A stretch of DNA of 64,000 nucleotides from Neurospora intermedia (taxonomy: Eukaryota > Ascomycota > Sordariomycetes > Sordariales > Sordariaceae): assembly GCA_037102815.1 (NCBI GenBank), contig BTPP01000007.1:744001-808000 (forward strand), in the 5' to 3' direction. How positions within the stretch are numbered: position 1 is the first letter of the stretch; each line of letters opens with the position of its first letter. The notes under the pieces are model-generated. The model worked only from the letters and a program-made list of their open reading frames with translations, was not told the origin of the DNA and did no database searches. Of this stretch, positions 22,414 to 35,183 are shown in pieces. Position numbers and translations under genes: made by a program.

Positions 22414-25400
22414 GGTTGCGATTTTGAGGGTTGGGTGTGTTGGCGTTGGGAAACGGTGACAACGGTAACTCGTGTAGGGCTGCACTCGGAGGCGGAGGCG
22501 GGAAAGCTGGAGGTACGTAGTCTGTCGACTGAACCGATTGACGAATTTTCTCGTTTTTCAGGGGCTATAAGTCAAGTGGGTAACTGCGGGTGTTGTTTTT
22601 TATTTGGGTATTCCACCCAAAAAAAAAAAAAAAAAAAAAAAAGACAAGACGACGGGCAGTGTGACGATGCGGTTAGGTTGCGGACAGCGGATGGAGGTAG
22701 GTCGAAGGGGCGGGCAGGGACGGTTGGCGAGAATGGTCGGCTACGTTCTGAACGGTTGGACGGACAATTGGCAGCGGCCGGGGCGGAGGAGATGGGACCA
22801 AAGGGGGGGTTGAAGTTAGTTTGGACTCGACTCTCGAGACTCGCGGCCAGGACGGGACTGTAGCGGACAACGGGGGGAGTGAGGGCGGCGCGAGATTTAT
22901 CACTGTTTGTGGTTAACAGTTGGCTCTCTTTGCTGCAAAAGGCACTGCACACCTTTGGCAGCCCACTTTTTCACAAGCTGCCGAAAATTGGAGAACAGGC
23001 TGCATAGGAAAAATATCCCACCTTCGTTTCAACCAATCAAGGCTCTTTGTGCGGCGACCTCCGCTTGCCCCGCCCCGTGTTGGTGGTCCATGGACGGAGT
23101 AGCGTAGTAGCTCTTGGACATGGGAATAGCACTAGATTTGTGCTAAGGTGTCACTACCGAGTGACAATACCCCCGAGAGCCGGAGGGAAGAGCTGCATTC
23201 GTCCTTGATCACTCTTTTGGAGCGGGATGATGCATTGTGAACAGGCCATTTTCTCACCAGCATTCCACTTTGTCCACTCTATTTCCGTTGCAATTGCACC
23301 ATTTCCTGCCTCTCCAGTTTGCTACTCAGAGGAGACCAAAAATCTCGTCGTTGCCCGTTGCGAAGCTGGGGTATTCTGTAATGAACTACTCTGCTTCCTA
23401 ATCGGGCACACAAGGCCAGACAGAAAAGGAAATCTATTCAAGATGGCGAGCGCTAGACTGGCCCGAGTTCCGTTGGCGACGGCTTGACAAGCATTGCCAA
23501 GTTCCTTGGAACGTCTTCACTGGAGAGCGCTAGAGGTTTGGTGGTGTCGTGCTGAAGGGCTCTGAATGGCTGGGTTGTGCTGTCCAAGAGATAAGATTTA
23601 AAAGTGTTTGTAACATGTGTGAATAATTCGGTATTCATCACAACTGAACGCCGCTGCATCTCCGGATTCTCGTTGCACATCGATCTTCCACAAAAAAACA
23701 AACCTTTTTCCCCAAATTCATCGGTGCCGCTTTGGACCAGCATCATTAATGTGTTACAGGCATTTGTTTCAGCAGTCGACGACCGTCTAGACCGGGGGAA
23801 AAAGTAACATACCTAACGACCGGGGCAGACCGTCGTCGCCCGCAGGGGACGGCGCAACCGCCGATAAACATCGCCCCCGCTGCACCACCCCCCCGGCTTT
23901 CCTTTCCCGTGAATTTTATTGCCACCTTGGCTGCGGACGGAACCATTGGGGCTGGTGCCATCGTAAACCATCATGATGCGATTTCGGGTCTCACAACCAG
24001 AGCATCAAGAACAAGTCCCTCTCCCCCCGGCCCCCGCATGTTCTCCAGCTGTGCGCCCTTACAATCACAAGTTCACAACAGTCACATCCCGCATCCCCAA
24101 CCCGGAAGTCGTCCACGCGACTGCCATGGTTCCGAATGTCATCAAATCGACCCAACCATCGCGGCCGCCTGACCTCACGGCAATAACACTTGATCACACA
24201 TCACGCTTTATAACCCGCCCAGTGCTACCGCAATCGGATTCGGACCTCGCCGACACAAACCCTTTCTGCAGACTTTCGAGGCCCGTAAGGCCGATGGGTA
24301 CGGGCAGTTGTCGAAGCACGCGGTATGTACATCGTGTAGTGTAAGTGGGGGGTTTGATATGTACTGCGTATAGACCACGCACAGAGACCAGGCATAATCT
24401 GCAAGTAGGTATACTGCCCGAATACATGCATTTTATGCCCGCTAAAAAGGAGCAGGGGAGATGGACGTATTGCCACCCCGGAGCACTGTAAAATTCGATT
24501 CTTCTACTAATATCCTAGCTTTTCCTACCTGTCTGTCTGTCTTCAAAGAGCGCTAGAAGTTTAGAGACATCGAAAAACTATCTATCGTGTTGGATCTCTG
24601 GTGGTCATGAATGTTGTAGTACATATACTTGCAAATTACCTATGCTTGATTTCACAGAACGTGAAAGTCTAACCACTCGAGTTCATACGGTAGGTAATTC
24701 TACTAGGAGGTAACATAGTAATCACACAAAATACACAAGCGGAAGTACAGCGTTGGCTTCCCTCTTTTGATACTTACTATCACAGTATTTAGATTTCCTT
24801 TGTTGCGCTTTCCATCATGTCCGTTCATACCTTACGATACGTGATACCGTGGATGATTGTGCGCCACGCCACTCCGTTTCGGGAACCTGCCGACGATTTC
24901 GAAATTTGGGTTTCGGGACTCGCGACCTGCCTGTTGAACTTAGCTGACAGTTCAATCCCCGCAATGCTTCATGTCAGTGCGTTTGTTACTTGCCTATCTA
25001 GCGACCGGCCAAAACCTGCGGTGTTTACGTTAAGCCCGCATCTCATTCAGTTTTTCTCCACCATCCCCCCCAAAACGGAAATATCAACCACCTAGCCCCA
25101 AGCATCGTGTACTTCTTCACTTGACTTGGACCTGCGTTGAGTTGAGGTATCTATCGATCGATCGCGGTCACTCGCCAGCCGTATCTGAACTCTAAACTTG
25201 TTCATTGGGAGCCTGCCTGGGCTTAAGTCATCATTGAGATTGCGATGATGAATATCGTGCGCAATAGAGAGAGAAAGGGTGAGGGAGAAAAAGAGAGGAA
25301 AAGAGTGTGCAACAGGCGTGACGATATACCGCAAGATGGTGAAAATGATAAAACACTTCCTGAAGTCCCGGCATACAAGTGCCATTTCCCAGATGTTGCT

Positions 25401-25825
25401 TCTAACAACCAACTAAAAGTGCACCGACTGGCGGCTCAATGGCCAGGTATTGTAAAGGAAGCACACTGCACCATTAAGCGCCAACTTATTGGCCCTAGTT
25501 GGCATAAAGAAGGTCTGAAAGTGCAAAGTCCCCAGGTTCAATTCCGGGCAGAGTCATCGTTGGTGGTGCGTGTTATTTTGTGCTTTTTAAAGTGTTCTGT
25601 TCTATCCAACTGCGGACCAACTACCAGCCGTTGATCCATTAATTCATTCGCTATTGACTCAGGATCTTCTCCCCTCTTGCACATCGCTAAGCATCTCATA
25701 AATTCTTACACGTCAAATCCCCTCCCCTTGCCTCTCACCTTCACGCCTCCATCGAGGTCCAGCCTAGTCATCCTCTCAACCATTCGTTCCTCGATCAGTC
25801 ACCTAGTCACCCATCTTAGCCTACT
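22414..25825. other. intergenic, 3.4 kb
   Basis: No gene is supported. A run of about 24 A lies at 22619-22642, and minus-strand CCAAT motifs lie at 22771-22767 and 22991-22987 in the presumed KGD4 promoter. A sequence resembling a tRNA B box (GGTTCAATTCC) at about 25535-25545 does not fold into a tRNA. The far end probably holds the 3' UTR of the Zn2Cys6 regulator. Confidence 0.5.
22619..22642. repeat. poly(A) run of about 24
   Basis: Uninterrupted A tract about 200 bases upstream of the KGD4-like start codon. On that gene's strand it is a poly(dT) element, which often marks nucleosome-poor fungal promoters; the link here is inferred. Confidence 0.85.
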
Positions 25826-28663
25826 TCACACCCCAAACTCGGGTAAGTTCGCCGAATTCAACCAATCCGGCAGAACCCCGGTATCATCCCACAGTGACGA
25901 CAGGCCGGAGCCACCAACATGGTGTTGGTGGTGGTACATGCTGCTGTTGCTGTTCGCGTTGGAGTTCGAAGCCGCCGTAGCCGGATCCACATGAAACTCG
26001 TTATTCAGCGCTTCTAGGACTTGGTCGTCGGACATGGATGAGAATTGTAGCAATATCGGTTCTGTTGCTGCCCAGAGGGAGGATGATGTTGATGATGAAG
26101 GCTCGAGATATGCGCCGGCGGATGTCGCTGACAAAGCAGCACCGGTAGGGATGCCGTAATTAGTATTGCTCATGTTTGTGGTGCTAGTCCCTTGCTGCTG
26201 GCTACTGTGTTGATATGTTGCTAGTGTTGATGATGATAGTGATGACGATGCGGATGGCCCACCGTGTCGGGAGAAGGCCACATGGGGTGGGCCTCGATCC
26301 GCTGTCATTGCTGTCTCGTTCCTCGGCCGCACTGTTGAGGCCATATGCTCATACGACGTCGCCGCAGCAGCTGCCGCCTTCTTGACAATGTACTTCAGAT
26401 ACTTTCCATACAGCGTCGACATGCCATTTCGATGGTCCGTAGCGGTGCCAATCCGTTCCAGCACGCCCGCTGTCTCCTCAATCAGAGTCCGGACACTGGG
26501 CGCCAGGCTGGAGGTCCCGCCGGAGAGCTGGCCGCTGAGGCGCAGGGCGAAACAGGCGGCAAAGGAGATCATGATGGCTGTGTTATTAGGCATGCTCGAG
26601 AGCTGCTCTTCGCCTTGTATGGCTGAACGCATAACGTTCAGGGCCGAGGAAAGGCCGGCGGCGTGGAAGAAGTGGCGGACTTCGGTTGGTGCGGTGGGAT
26701 GGTTGATTACAATACTGTAGATGGAGAGGCGGGTGTGGGTGACGAGGATTTGGACGTAGGGTGGCAGGCGATGTTCTTTTCCCCGGTCGGTGTTAGGAAG
26801 ACAAGATAAATTGTTTCGCAAGGTGACGAGAGATTAAGTGACTTACGAGGGCCGGTGCCAATGGGTATGGTCCATTTGGCATGCCATTGCTCGAAGAACT
26901 TGTCGACTGACATTTGTATCCTGGAGAGGTGGTCAGAAAGACGACTTGTAGTTAGAAACGAAGAGGAGGAGGAAGGACGAACGACTGGGCAATAAGGCCG
27001 CCGTCGGCCAGTGTGTCGCGAGATCCGTCACAAACTGCCCTGATAGAATTGAACAAATCGTCCTGATTAAGTCAGCACTTGCGTTGCAGGAATCGTTGAC
27101 ATTGGGATCTCACCAAGTCTCTCCTCAAGACAGCCATGGACACCAAGTGCCCGTCCATGATATCCGCAATATCTGACATGTGCCATTCATCGCAGCGTCG
27201 AAGAAGGGGCGTGACAGGCACGGTATAGCTTCTTCCTCGCGCTAAGCACATTCCTCGCTCTAGAACAAACAAGGCAATCCAACATCTCTCCCTCCGTCGC
27301 AACAGCCGTCTCCCTAGTTCCGATTCCGAATCAACGTCGCCAAACCCATCGAGAGACAAGGCAACCTTGGGCTCAATGCAATCTGCCCGTGCGATACCTC
27401 CGTTGTAACTACCGTCTCGTATGGCATCTATAGCAACTACAATCTTGTGTAAGAACAGGTCCAGGGCCATGGTGGTGGCCATGGAGACGTACCAGCACGT
27501 CTCGTCATCGGTGCTATGTTTGCCAGGAAACATCCAGGGAACGTTGACCATAAAGGCAAGGACAATTTCGACGGACCGGTATCGATCGACTATGATTCTG
27601 TTGACCAAGGTTTTACAGTGATTAGACAACCGCCGCGAAAGGGCTCCCTGTCTTGGCATGAAGAGAGCGGCGGCTGCACATATGGAAGTGAAGAGAAAGG
27701 CCGAACGCGAGCGGGTAAAAGAGGCCGTATACAATATTGGGTCCAGACCCCATCTCGTGTGAGCAAGACTCTTATGGAAGAAGTCAAAGAGGGACTCTGC
27801 CTCCTCCGTGGTAAGTAAGCCAAGATCGATGGGATCCAGTTCAGGGCCGCAGTCAAGGGAGAATTGAGTGAATTTGAAGAACTTTTCGACCTCGGACAGC
27901 TTCTCGGTTTGTTTCTTCTGGCGCGGGTGTTGATGGCTATGGGTTATCTCAGCTGTAGAAAGCTCGCCAACTGGCTTCGGGGAAACATGCAAGTCAGAAG
28001 CTCGGGCGAGAAGTTGAAGAGGATTTTCGGCATCATCGACGGCAAGGCTCTCATCTGCCACATGGCTCTGAGATGGCGTGGAGTTTTGCGGGATGCTCAT
28101 GTCGTCATGATCCGACATGGAGCTATCGCCTGAATCTTCGGAAACATCCGCCATGAGAATTTCACTAGGCCTTCGTGATATGGCCGAGGATGTTCTTGTC
28201 TGACCATTGCTGGGTTGTTTAGAGTCATCATCGGCGAGAGGTGTAAGTGAGCCGGCACCTAAGATTTCTTTGAGTTCGGAGACGAATTTGGTGGCCTCAA
28301 TACCGTGCAGACTAGCTCCTGATCGTTTAACAGCCTGCTCGACTTGATGGAGTGCCTTTTCCAGCCCGGTGCGCTTACTGAGGAGGTGGTCAGTAACAGG
28401 GCTTTGCTATGAAGAACCAGCAGAACTTGCTTTTTGACACCTTTCCTCCTGCCCACATGGAATTCAGGGCGAACGCATTGTACCCCTAGCTGAAGACATC
28501 GTTGGCATCGGTCATCATCATTATGCCGGCTTTTCCCCTTTTCGCACCGAATCTTGGACCGCCGACAGACCAAACATGCGGCAGCTCTTCGACTGTTGCT
28601 GTCTTTTCGCGACTCTCGAATGCTCTCGGACGGAGCAGCAACCGTGACATCAGGCATATTCAT
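25826..28663 (-). CDS. Zn2Cys6 fungal-type transcription factor
   Basis: Five exons fit: 28663-28431, 28377-27114, 27062 to about 26986, 26920-26847 and 26775-25826, giving about 865 residues. The Zn cluster sits at the N terminus with six Cys (C30, C33, C40, C53, C56, C63; spacing CX2CX6CX12CX2CX6C) in CLVCRRSKIRCEKG and CQRCLQLGVQC. A basic linker GRRKGVKNKRTGLEKALHQ leads into a probable dimerising helix. The middle has a fungal-specific regulatory region (LDLFLHKIVVAIDAI, RRLLRRRERCWIALFVLERG), and the C terminus is Ser/Gln/Asn/Ala-rich with an acidic, hydrophobic end (WDDTGVLPDWLNSANLPEFGV has the look of an activation domain). The first intron (53 nt) has a GCAAGT donor, so it is GC-AG. 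The third donor is either GTCGTT or GTTCGT. The frame stays open upstream of the chosen ATG to a TAG, so an upstream exon with an earlier start cannot be excluded. Target genes are unknown. Confidence 0.85.
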
Positions 28664-30211
28664 GAAGGTGCCAATGATGGGGTTATACGTAGAGAAATAT
28701 GTCGGTGAGTCCAAATGCTACCTGTTATTTGTGCAAAACAAGCACTACTCCTCATTCAGCGTGACTTGTGAATCGCAGTATGTGATTCGCACCCTTTTCC
28801 TTCCCAGACCGAGAGCATTGGCGGGGTCATTGACACCGCGAGCTGGCCGATGTTCAACCCCACAGTAAAAGAAACCCCAGAACGGTGGCGGCAGCTGTTT
28901 GGCAGGCTTTGACAGGTGACACGGCGTTGTGTGGTGCTGGGGGCTCAAATGAGAGAAAGCCGTTGTTCAAGAGGAGCCCCCGTTCCGTGATGTGATGAGT
29001 AAAAAGACGGACGTTGATAAAAGTAAACAAAGCATGGATGCGAGGAAAGCTTTCGCCTCCGCAACACCGTTCTTCAATAGCTCATTTCCAGGCTTGTTTA
29101 TTAAAGTAGCCTTATTCAGACTTTCGGAACGACGAACTTGCATCAGTCAAGTGTTTCTCTGTGGAACGGTAACAACCAGCCGTTGATGGATTGGTGACAA
29201 CGGAGACGGGATACGTCTTTTCGAAATCGTAACCCATTTACCCGTGTCAGCTAGATGAGCCGATTGGGTCTTCCGATCTGGAGGGCATTTTGGATATATT
29301 TGACCTTGGTACTCCTGGATCGTCACTTGGCCCAGTTCCTGGTCTGAAGAGGAGGACGAGGGTGTCATTCCCAGACTCAACCAGACTCGCTGCGCCCAGT
29401 TTCTTCCATCCGCCCGTGCCTTGGACCTTCCTTGAACCTTCCGTAGCTGGACGACATCGAAGGTTGGCGGTTGGAGGCTCGGTATTACGACAACACTTGT
29501 TGCTACCTATGTCCGGAGGCAGGTGACCAGGAGACTGTTGAGCTTGGATGGGATAATGACAACATAAGCAATGAGTAGAAATACCGGACGATCAGATCAT
29601 CGGATGCCACTCGACAATCCCTTGTTCAGGCACGGCAAATCCAACCTGGAAACATGACAAACAGGATGAATCGCATCAACCTGCGCGGTCCAGTGGCTTG
29701 ATTAGGTGCTTCTCACTCCACGCCATGAGCAGTCGACGAGGTAACTGATCGAATTGGTCCATCAAGAAAGAAAAGTTGATGAGGATCGATGTTGTTGTGA
29801 AGGCATGAGCTCTTGGATGTTCGGGATGGTCGCTGTGGAAAAAGATGTCGGGTTGATAGGCAGAGAAGAGAGGAGTCAACAGGGGATCGCGTCAAGACCC
29901 CACAATAAACTGCGCGGGACGGGATGCTTTAGCGGGGCACTCAGTGGGTCGTCTTTCAGTGATCCGGCACCTGCAGCCGGACACGGACGCGCTTTCCCTA
30001 GCAACCTCTTTACGCGTCCTTCTTCTTAGGCAGGTGGTCAACCTCTCAAAGAGGCACCTTCCAATTCCAATTCCAATTCAAACTCTGTCCACGAATCTTG
30101 TGAAAACTCTGACTGCCTGTATTTCTTGCTCCTTCACTGTCCCCCAGATCTCCCTCGGGCCCTGCCTGTTATTTCCACCAACAAGCCAAGTCGGCCAGCT
30201 GTTGGCGCAAA
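28664..30211. other. divergent intergenic region, 1.5 kb
   Basis: Lies between the divergently transcribed Zn2Cys6 regulator and MSH6, so it holds both promoters. An ACGCGT element is described separately. The near-repeat CCAATTCCAATTCCAATTC lies at about 30061-30079. No gene is seen. Confidence 0.6.
30012..30017. promoter_or_regulatory. MCB-type element ACGCGT upstream of MSH6
   Basis: A palindromic ACGCGT lies 195 bases upstream of the MSH6 start codon, and a second ACGCG core lies at 29987-29991. In yeasts, MBF binds such MluI cell-cycle boxes upstream of S-phase and DNA-repair genes, MSH6 included. That this site works here is an inference. Confidence 0.5.
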
Positions 30212-33200
30212 ATGGGCGACAGAACTTCAACTCCGGCGCGCACTCCGGCGAGGACCCAGTCCAACGTTAAGAGATCTGGACTGGCCTCGACGGGCAGGCA
30301 ATCGAGTATCCTGGGCTTCTTCTCCAAAGCTGCCTCCTCCGGAACTCCCACGAACGCGGGCGCAAATACCAATGCCAGTGCCAATGCCACTATCGCCGCT
30401 TCCAGTCCAGCTTCTGATGCGACAGCCACGCCTCGCGCTGGCCAAAAGGAAAAGTCGCCAGAATGCCTCAAGGAATCCACAAAATCCAACTCGATTCTTC
30501 CCCCCAGGCGGCGGAAAAGACTCGACGAAACGCCAGTCCCTAGTAGTGACGCCGTTCTACCCCCGAGCTCCCAGGAAAACCCAGGCACTGCCTATTCCAA
30601 GGATGATGACACCAGGACCATCATGATGCCCAGCAGCCCCATCAGGCGCAAGGCGAGTCACCAGCTCTCTGTTCCAGACCTCCATCTAAGCTAACCCATT
30701 GTAAATCCAGGCGAAAGCGGTTGTCAACTATGCCGAGTCATCAGACGACGACGGCGACGATGTCTTTCTCTCGTTTTCCGGGAGACCCAAAAGCTCTCGT
30801 CCATCACGCTCTCGATCACGACCCCAAGTTCTAGATGAGGACGATGAAGACGATGCTTTCGAGATAGACGATAATGTAATCAACGAGGAAGAAGACGATG
30901 ACATGGCCGACTTTGTCGTCGATGACGAATCCGATGAAGGGCCCTCAAAGTCCAAAAAGAGAAAACGACCGGCAGCACGCCCGAGCGCCCCACGCAAAAA
31001 GTCCGCCTTATCCTCTCCGCCCAGCCCTCGAAGATCGTCAAGGCAAGAGGAGGATGACCAAGATGAGGAGATGATGGATGATGTTCCCAGAACCTCGACA
31101 GCCCTGAAATGGAAGTATGATCCGGACAACATTGAACCAACCGAACCTCGATCTGCCACTCCTCGTTCCGCACAAACACCATCAGCCATCAAGCAAAAGC
31201 CAAAGGCACACACAAGAGAGCCTGAAGAGAGATACCCGTGGTTGGCCGATATCCAAGATGCAAACAGGAATCGACCAGGCCATCCGGATTACGATCCTGG
31301 CTCCGTTTATGTGCCCCCATCTGCCTGGAGACAGTTTTCGCCGTTTGAGACGCAGTATTGGGAGATCAAGAAGAACTTATGGGACACGGTGGTCTTCTTC
31401 AAAAAGGGAAAGTTCTACGAACTCTATGAGAACGATGCCACCATCGGACATCAGCTCTTTGACCTCAAGCTCACTGATCGAGTCAACATGCGCATGGTTG
31501 GCGTGCCCGAGAGTTCGCTAGACATGTGGGTCAACCAATTTGTGGCCAAAGGGTACAAGGTTGCCCGGGTCGACCAAATGGAGTCTGCGCTGGGCAAAGA
31601 GATGCGGGAACGTGACACTAAGGCTAAGAAGGCGGACAAGATCATCCGCCGCGAGCTTACTTGCATCCTTACCGGTGGTACCCTGGTGGACGGTAGCATG
31701 CTTCAAGATGACAATGCCGTCTACTGTGCAGCCATCAAAGAGTCCGTCGTGGATGATAAGCCTGCATTTGGCATAGCCTTTGTAGACGCTGCTACTGGAC
31801 AGTTCTTCATCTCAGAGTTTGAGGACGATGTCGACCTGACCAAGTTTGAGACCTTTGTAGCCCAGACCTCCCCACGGGAATTGATCTTGGAAAAATCGCA
31901 TCTGTCTACCAAGGCTTTGCGGATTCTCAAGAACAACACGAGTCCCACCACCATTTGGAACTATCTCAAGCCGGGAACCGAGTTTTGGGACGCTGACGTC
32001 GCGAGGCGCGAACTTGACTGTAGCGGCTACTTTGTGTCTGACCAAGGTCAGGAGGAGGTCTGGCCTGCGAAGCTCAAGGAGGCTCGTGACAAAGACCTCT
32101 TGATGTCCGCACTCGGTGCTCTGACTCAGTATCTGCGCATGCTCAAGTTGGAGCGCAACTTGCTCTCCCAGGGCAACTTTGCCTGGTACAACCCTATTCA
32201 TCGGAACGGCACACTTATTCTTGACGGCCAGTCTCTTATCAACTTGGAAATCTTTGCCAATACAGCCAATGGCGGCCCCGAAGGAACCTTATTTCATCTG
32301 CTGAACAGGTGCATAACTCCCTTCGGAAAGCGACTCTTCAGGCAATGGGTCTGTCACCCTCTCTGCAACATACAGAAGCTCAACGAGAGACTGGATGCCG
32401 TCGACATGCTCAATGACGACCACAGCCTTCGGGAGCAATTCTCGTCTCAGATGAGCAAAATGCCGGACTTGGAGCGGTTGATATCCCGGATCCATGCTGG
32501 GGCTTGCCGACCCGAGGACTTTGTCAAGGTCTTGGAAGGATTCGAACAGATCGACCGTACTATGGAACTCCTAGAGTCCTACGGTGGTGGCAATGGGCTA
32601 GTTGATCGTCTCATTGCTTCAATGCCTGACCTCAAGGAACCCTTAGGATACTGGAAGACCGCCTTCGACCGAAAGAGAGCCCGTGATGACAAGCTTCTGA
32701 TTCCTGAGCCCGGTATAGAAGAAGACTTTGACCGTAGCCAAGCAGAACTGGACCGGATTAAAGGAGAGTTGCAGGAGCTGCTTGAAGGGCAGAAGACTGC
32801 TCTACGATGCAAAACCGCAAAGTTCACCGACGTCGGCAAGGAGGTCTACCAGATTGAAGTTCCCAAAACGGTCAAGGTCCCCCCCAAATGGCGCCAAATG
32901 TCTGCAACATCGGCGGTCAAGCGGTACTATTTCAAGGAGCTTGAGGACCTCGTTCGTGAGCTCCAGGAAGCGGAAGAAACCCATTCTCAGATCGTTAAAG
33001 AAGTCGCCTCGAGATTCTTCAAGCGCTTCGACCTCGATTACGAGACATGGTTGCAGGCAATTCGCATCATTTCACAACTAGATTGTCTCATCAGTCTGGC
33101 CAAAGCTTCGTCGGCGCTTGGTCAGCCTTGCTGCCGCCCAGTGTTTGTAAATGACGAGCGGACCGTTGTCGAGTTCAACGAGCTACGCCATCCCTGCATG

Positions 33201-34076
33201 CTCAACACCGTTGACGACTTCATCCCGAATGACATCAAGCTGGGTGGTGATGAGGCGAACATTAACCTTCTTACCGGCGCAAACGCTGCTGGCAAGTCCA
33301 CGATTCTTCGAATGGTAAGTGCCTGCCTTGGCCGTGGAGTCATCCACCTCTTCTAATGCTCTTCATCTGCTAACGCCTTCTGTACACAGTCCTGCATTGC
33401 CGTGATAATGGCCCAGATCGGCTGTTATGTCCCGGCTGTATCCGCTCGTCTGACCCCCGTTGACCGGATCATGTCCCGCTTGGGCGCAAACGACAATATC
33501 TTTGCTGCGCAATCCACGTTCTTCGTCGAGCTGTCTGAGACAAAGAAGATCCTGTCAGAGGCCACACCCCGTTCACTCGTTATTCTTGATGAGCTCGGAC
33601 GTGGTACATCATCGTACGATGGTGTCGCAGTTGCCCAGGCAGTTCTGCACCATGTCGCATCACACACTGGTTGCGTGGGTTTCTTCGCCACGCATTACCA
33701 CAGTCTTGCTACCGAGTTCGAGAATCATCCCGAGATCCGAGCTAGGAGAATGCAGATCGCAGTGGACGAGGAGAACAAGAGAATAACATTCCTGTACAAG
33801 CTCGAAGACGGCGTTGCAGAGGGCTCCTTTGGCATGCATTGCGCAGCCATGTGTGGTATTCCCGACAAGGTGATCCGAAGATCCGAGGTTGCTGCGAAGG
33901 AGTGGGAGCATACGAGCCGGCTGAAGGAGAGTCTGGACAGAGCAAAGACAGGCTGCTATATTCCGCTCGGAGTGCTGAGTGATGTGGCCAGTCTTCTAAG
34001 GAGCGAGACTGGGAGGGAGCGAGAAGTTGGCGACAGGGGCGTGGAAGTGCTTTTGCGGGCTATTGAGGCTCTTTGA
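30212..34076 (+). CDS. msh6: DNA mismatch repair protein MSH6
   Basis: MSH6 pairs with MSH2 (MutS-alpha) in the nucleus to recognise base mismatches and small loops. Exons are 30212-30652, 30711-33314 and 33390-34076, giving 1243 residues, the usual fungal length. The N terminus has a perfect PCNA-interacting box, QSSILGFF at residues 30-37, followed by a disordered acidic/basic region. The mismatch-binding domain carries the Phe-X-Glu motif (GKFYELYE, F382 and E384). The ATPase has Walker A TGANAAGKST at about 1002-1011, Walker B LVILDELGRG with D1082/E1083, and the signature region STFFVELSETKKIL between them; FFATHYHSL follows. Intron 1 appears to use a GCGAGT donor (GC-AG) with a GCTAAC branch point; the alternative GT four bases downstream would break the frame. 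Intron 2 is ordinary. MSH6 sits head-to-head with the Zn2Cys6 regulator. Confidence 0.96.
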
Positions 34077-35183
34077 TGGGCAGGGACAAGCCCAAGTCCG
34101 AAGTCCGCTAGTGTGTTTCCGCTTGATGATCATTAGATTTGCTCGGTGTACGGCGTCCAGGTGAGGACTTCAATCGTTGACGTGAAACCCAATTATCTCT
34201 AGATGCCGGACGGCCATAACACATGAGGATAAGAGTCATTCTTTTATTCGCCCTGTCCGTCGGAGGTTTTCTCAACCATGATTGTGCCAAGAAGCCGAGC
34301 TGCTCAACCCCAGAAGGCTTTAAAAGGGGTAGTCTAGATGATCGGGTTGTCCGCCTTGGCTTTGACCCTAACCCTCCAGACTCGCATGGCTACATACTTT
34401 TCATTCTAGGCCAACAACAAACCGAACAAAGGAAGCCCGCAACAAGTTGTTGAAGCCGGAGATTTTGGGAGTGAGTTACAGGTACAGGCTCTTTCATGCT
34501 AGTTCAGATCTGGGCTTCCGCAGTCCAAAACATGCCTGGCGATGACTCGCCTAGTGTTGGTCCAGTCGCATATCGTACGCTCTACTCCGTCTACAAAATG
34601 ATCACCTCCTTCCCCATGATTAGCCAAGTGGTGTGTTTCACATCATGGATAGTAGTGTATACATTGCGACGCCAGCGAAATGGGTTAGGTTAAAAAAGCA
34701 AAAACGTTGGACTGAATCCGGACATCCGATATTCACGATGGGGTCAAGTGTCTCGCTTAACCAGGTTGCCGATGATGAGCGGAAATTAGGATAATCGTTC
34801 GGTTCGCGTATTTTGCGGCAGTGGCGGCCTCACCTTCCTATTCCCCGTCCTATCCCCTTCCCCTTCTCATCAATAATCAACCATCATCCAATCCGTGACG
34901 CGTCATGGATCCCGGCATTTGTTGAACTTTTTTTTTTCGCTTTCCCCTTTTTCTCCACCCCACCCCCCATGGCAAGTCCAGTTTGGGGAGGTTCCATATC
35001 TTCCATTTCATGTTCCATTGTTTTTCCATGGCATCGGTGCCCACTATTCTTCTCTTTCTGCCTGTCCGTCCGTCTCTTTGTTCCTTACATTCGTTTCATC
35101 AGCGTCGTGTTGAAGGGGAACAGGACTTAATCAAGCCATAGACGGAGAGAGGGGAAAGAAGAGATATCACTGGACTCGAAACA
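34077..35183. other. intergenic, 1.1 kb
   Basis: Probably the 3' UTR of MSH6 and the promoter and pyrimidine-rich leader (about 34,840-35,100) of the DUF3176 gene. No gene is seen. Confidence 0.6.

Noticed and set aside
25426-25556. tRNA-like signal: B-box-like GGTTCAATTCC at about 25535-25545 and an A-box-like stretch near 25430
   Set aside because: No acceptor or D-stem pairing can be made at either spacing, with or without an intron; the T-stem also has a mismatch.
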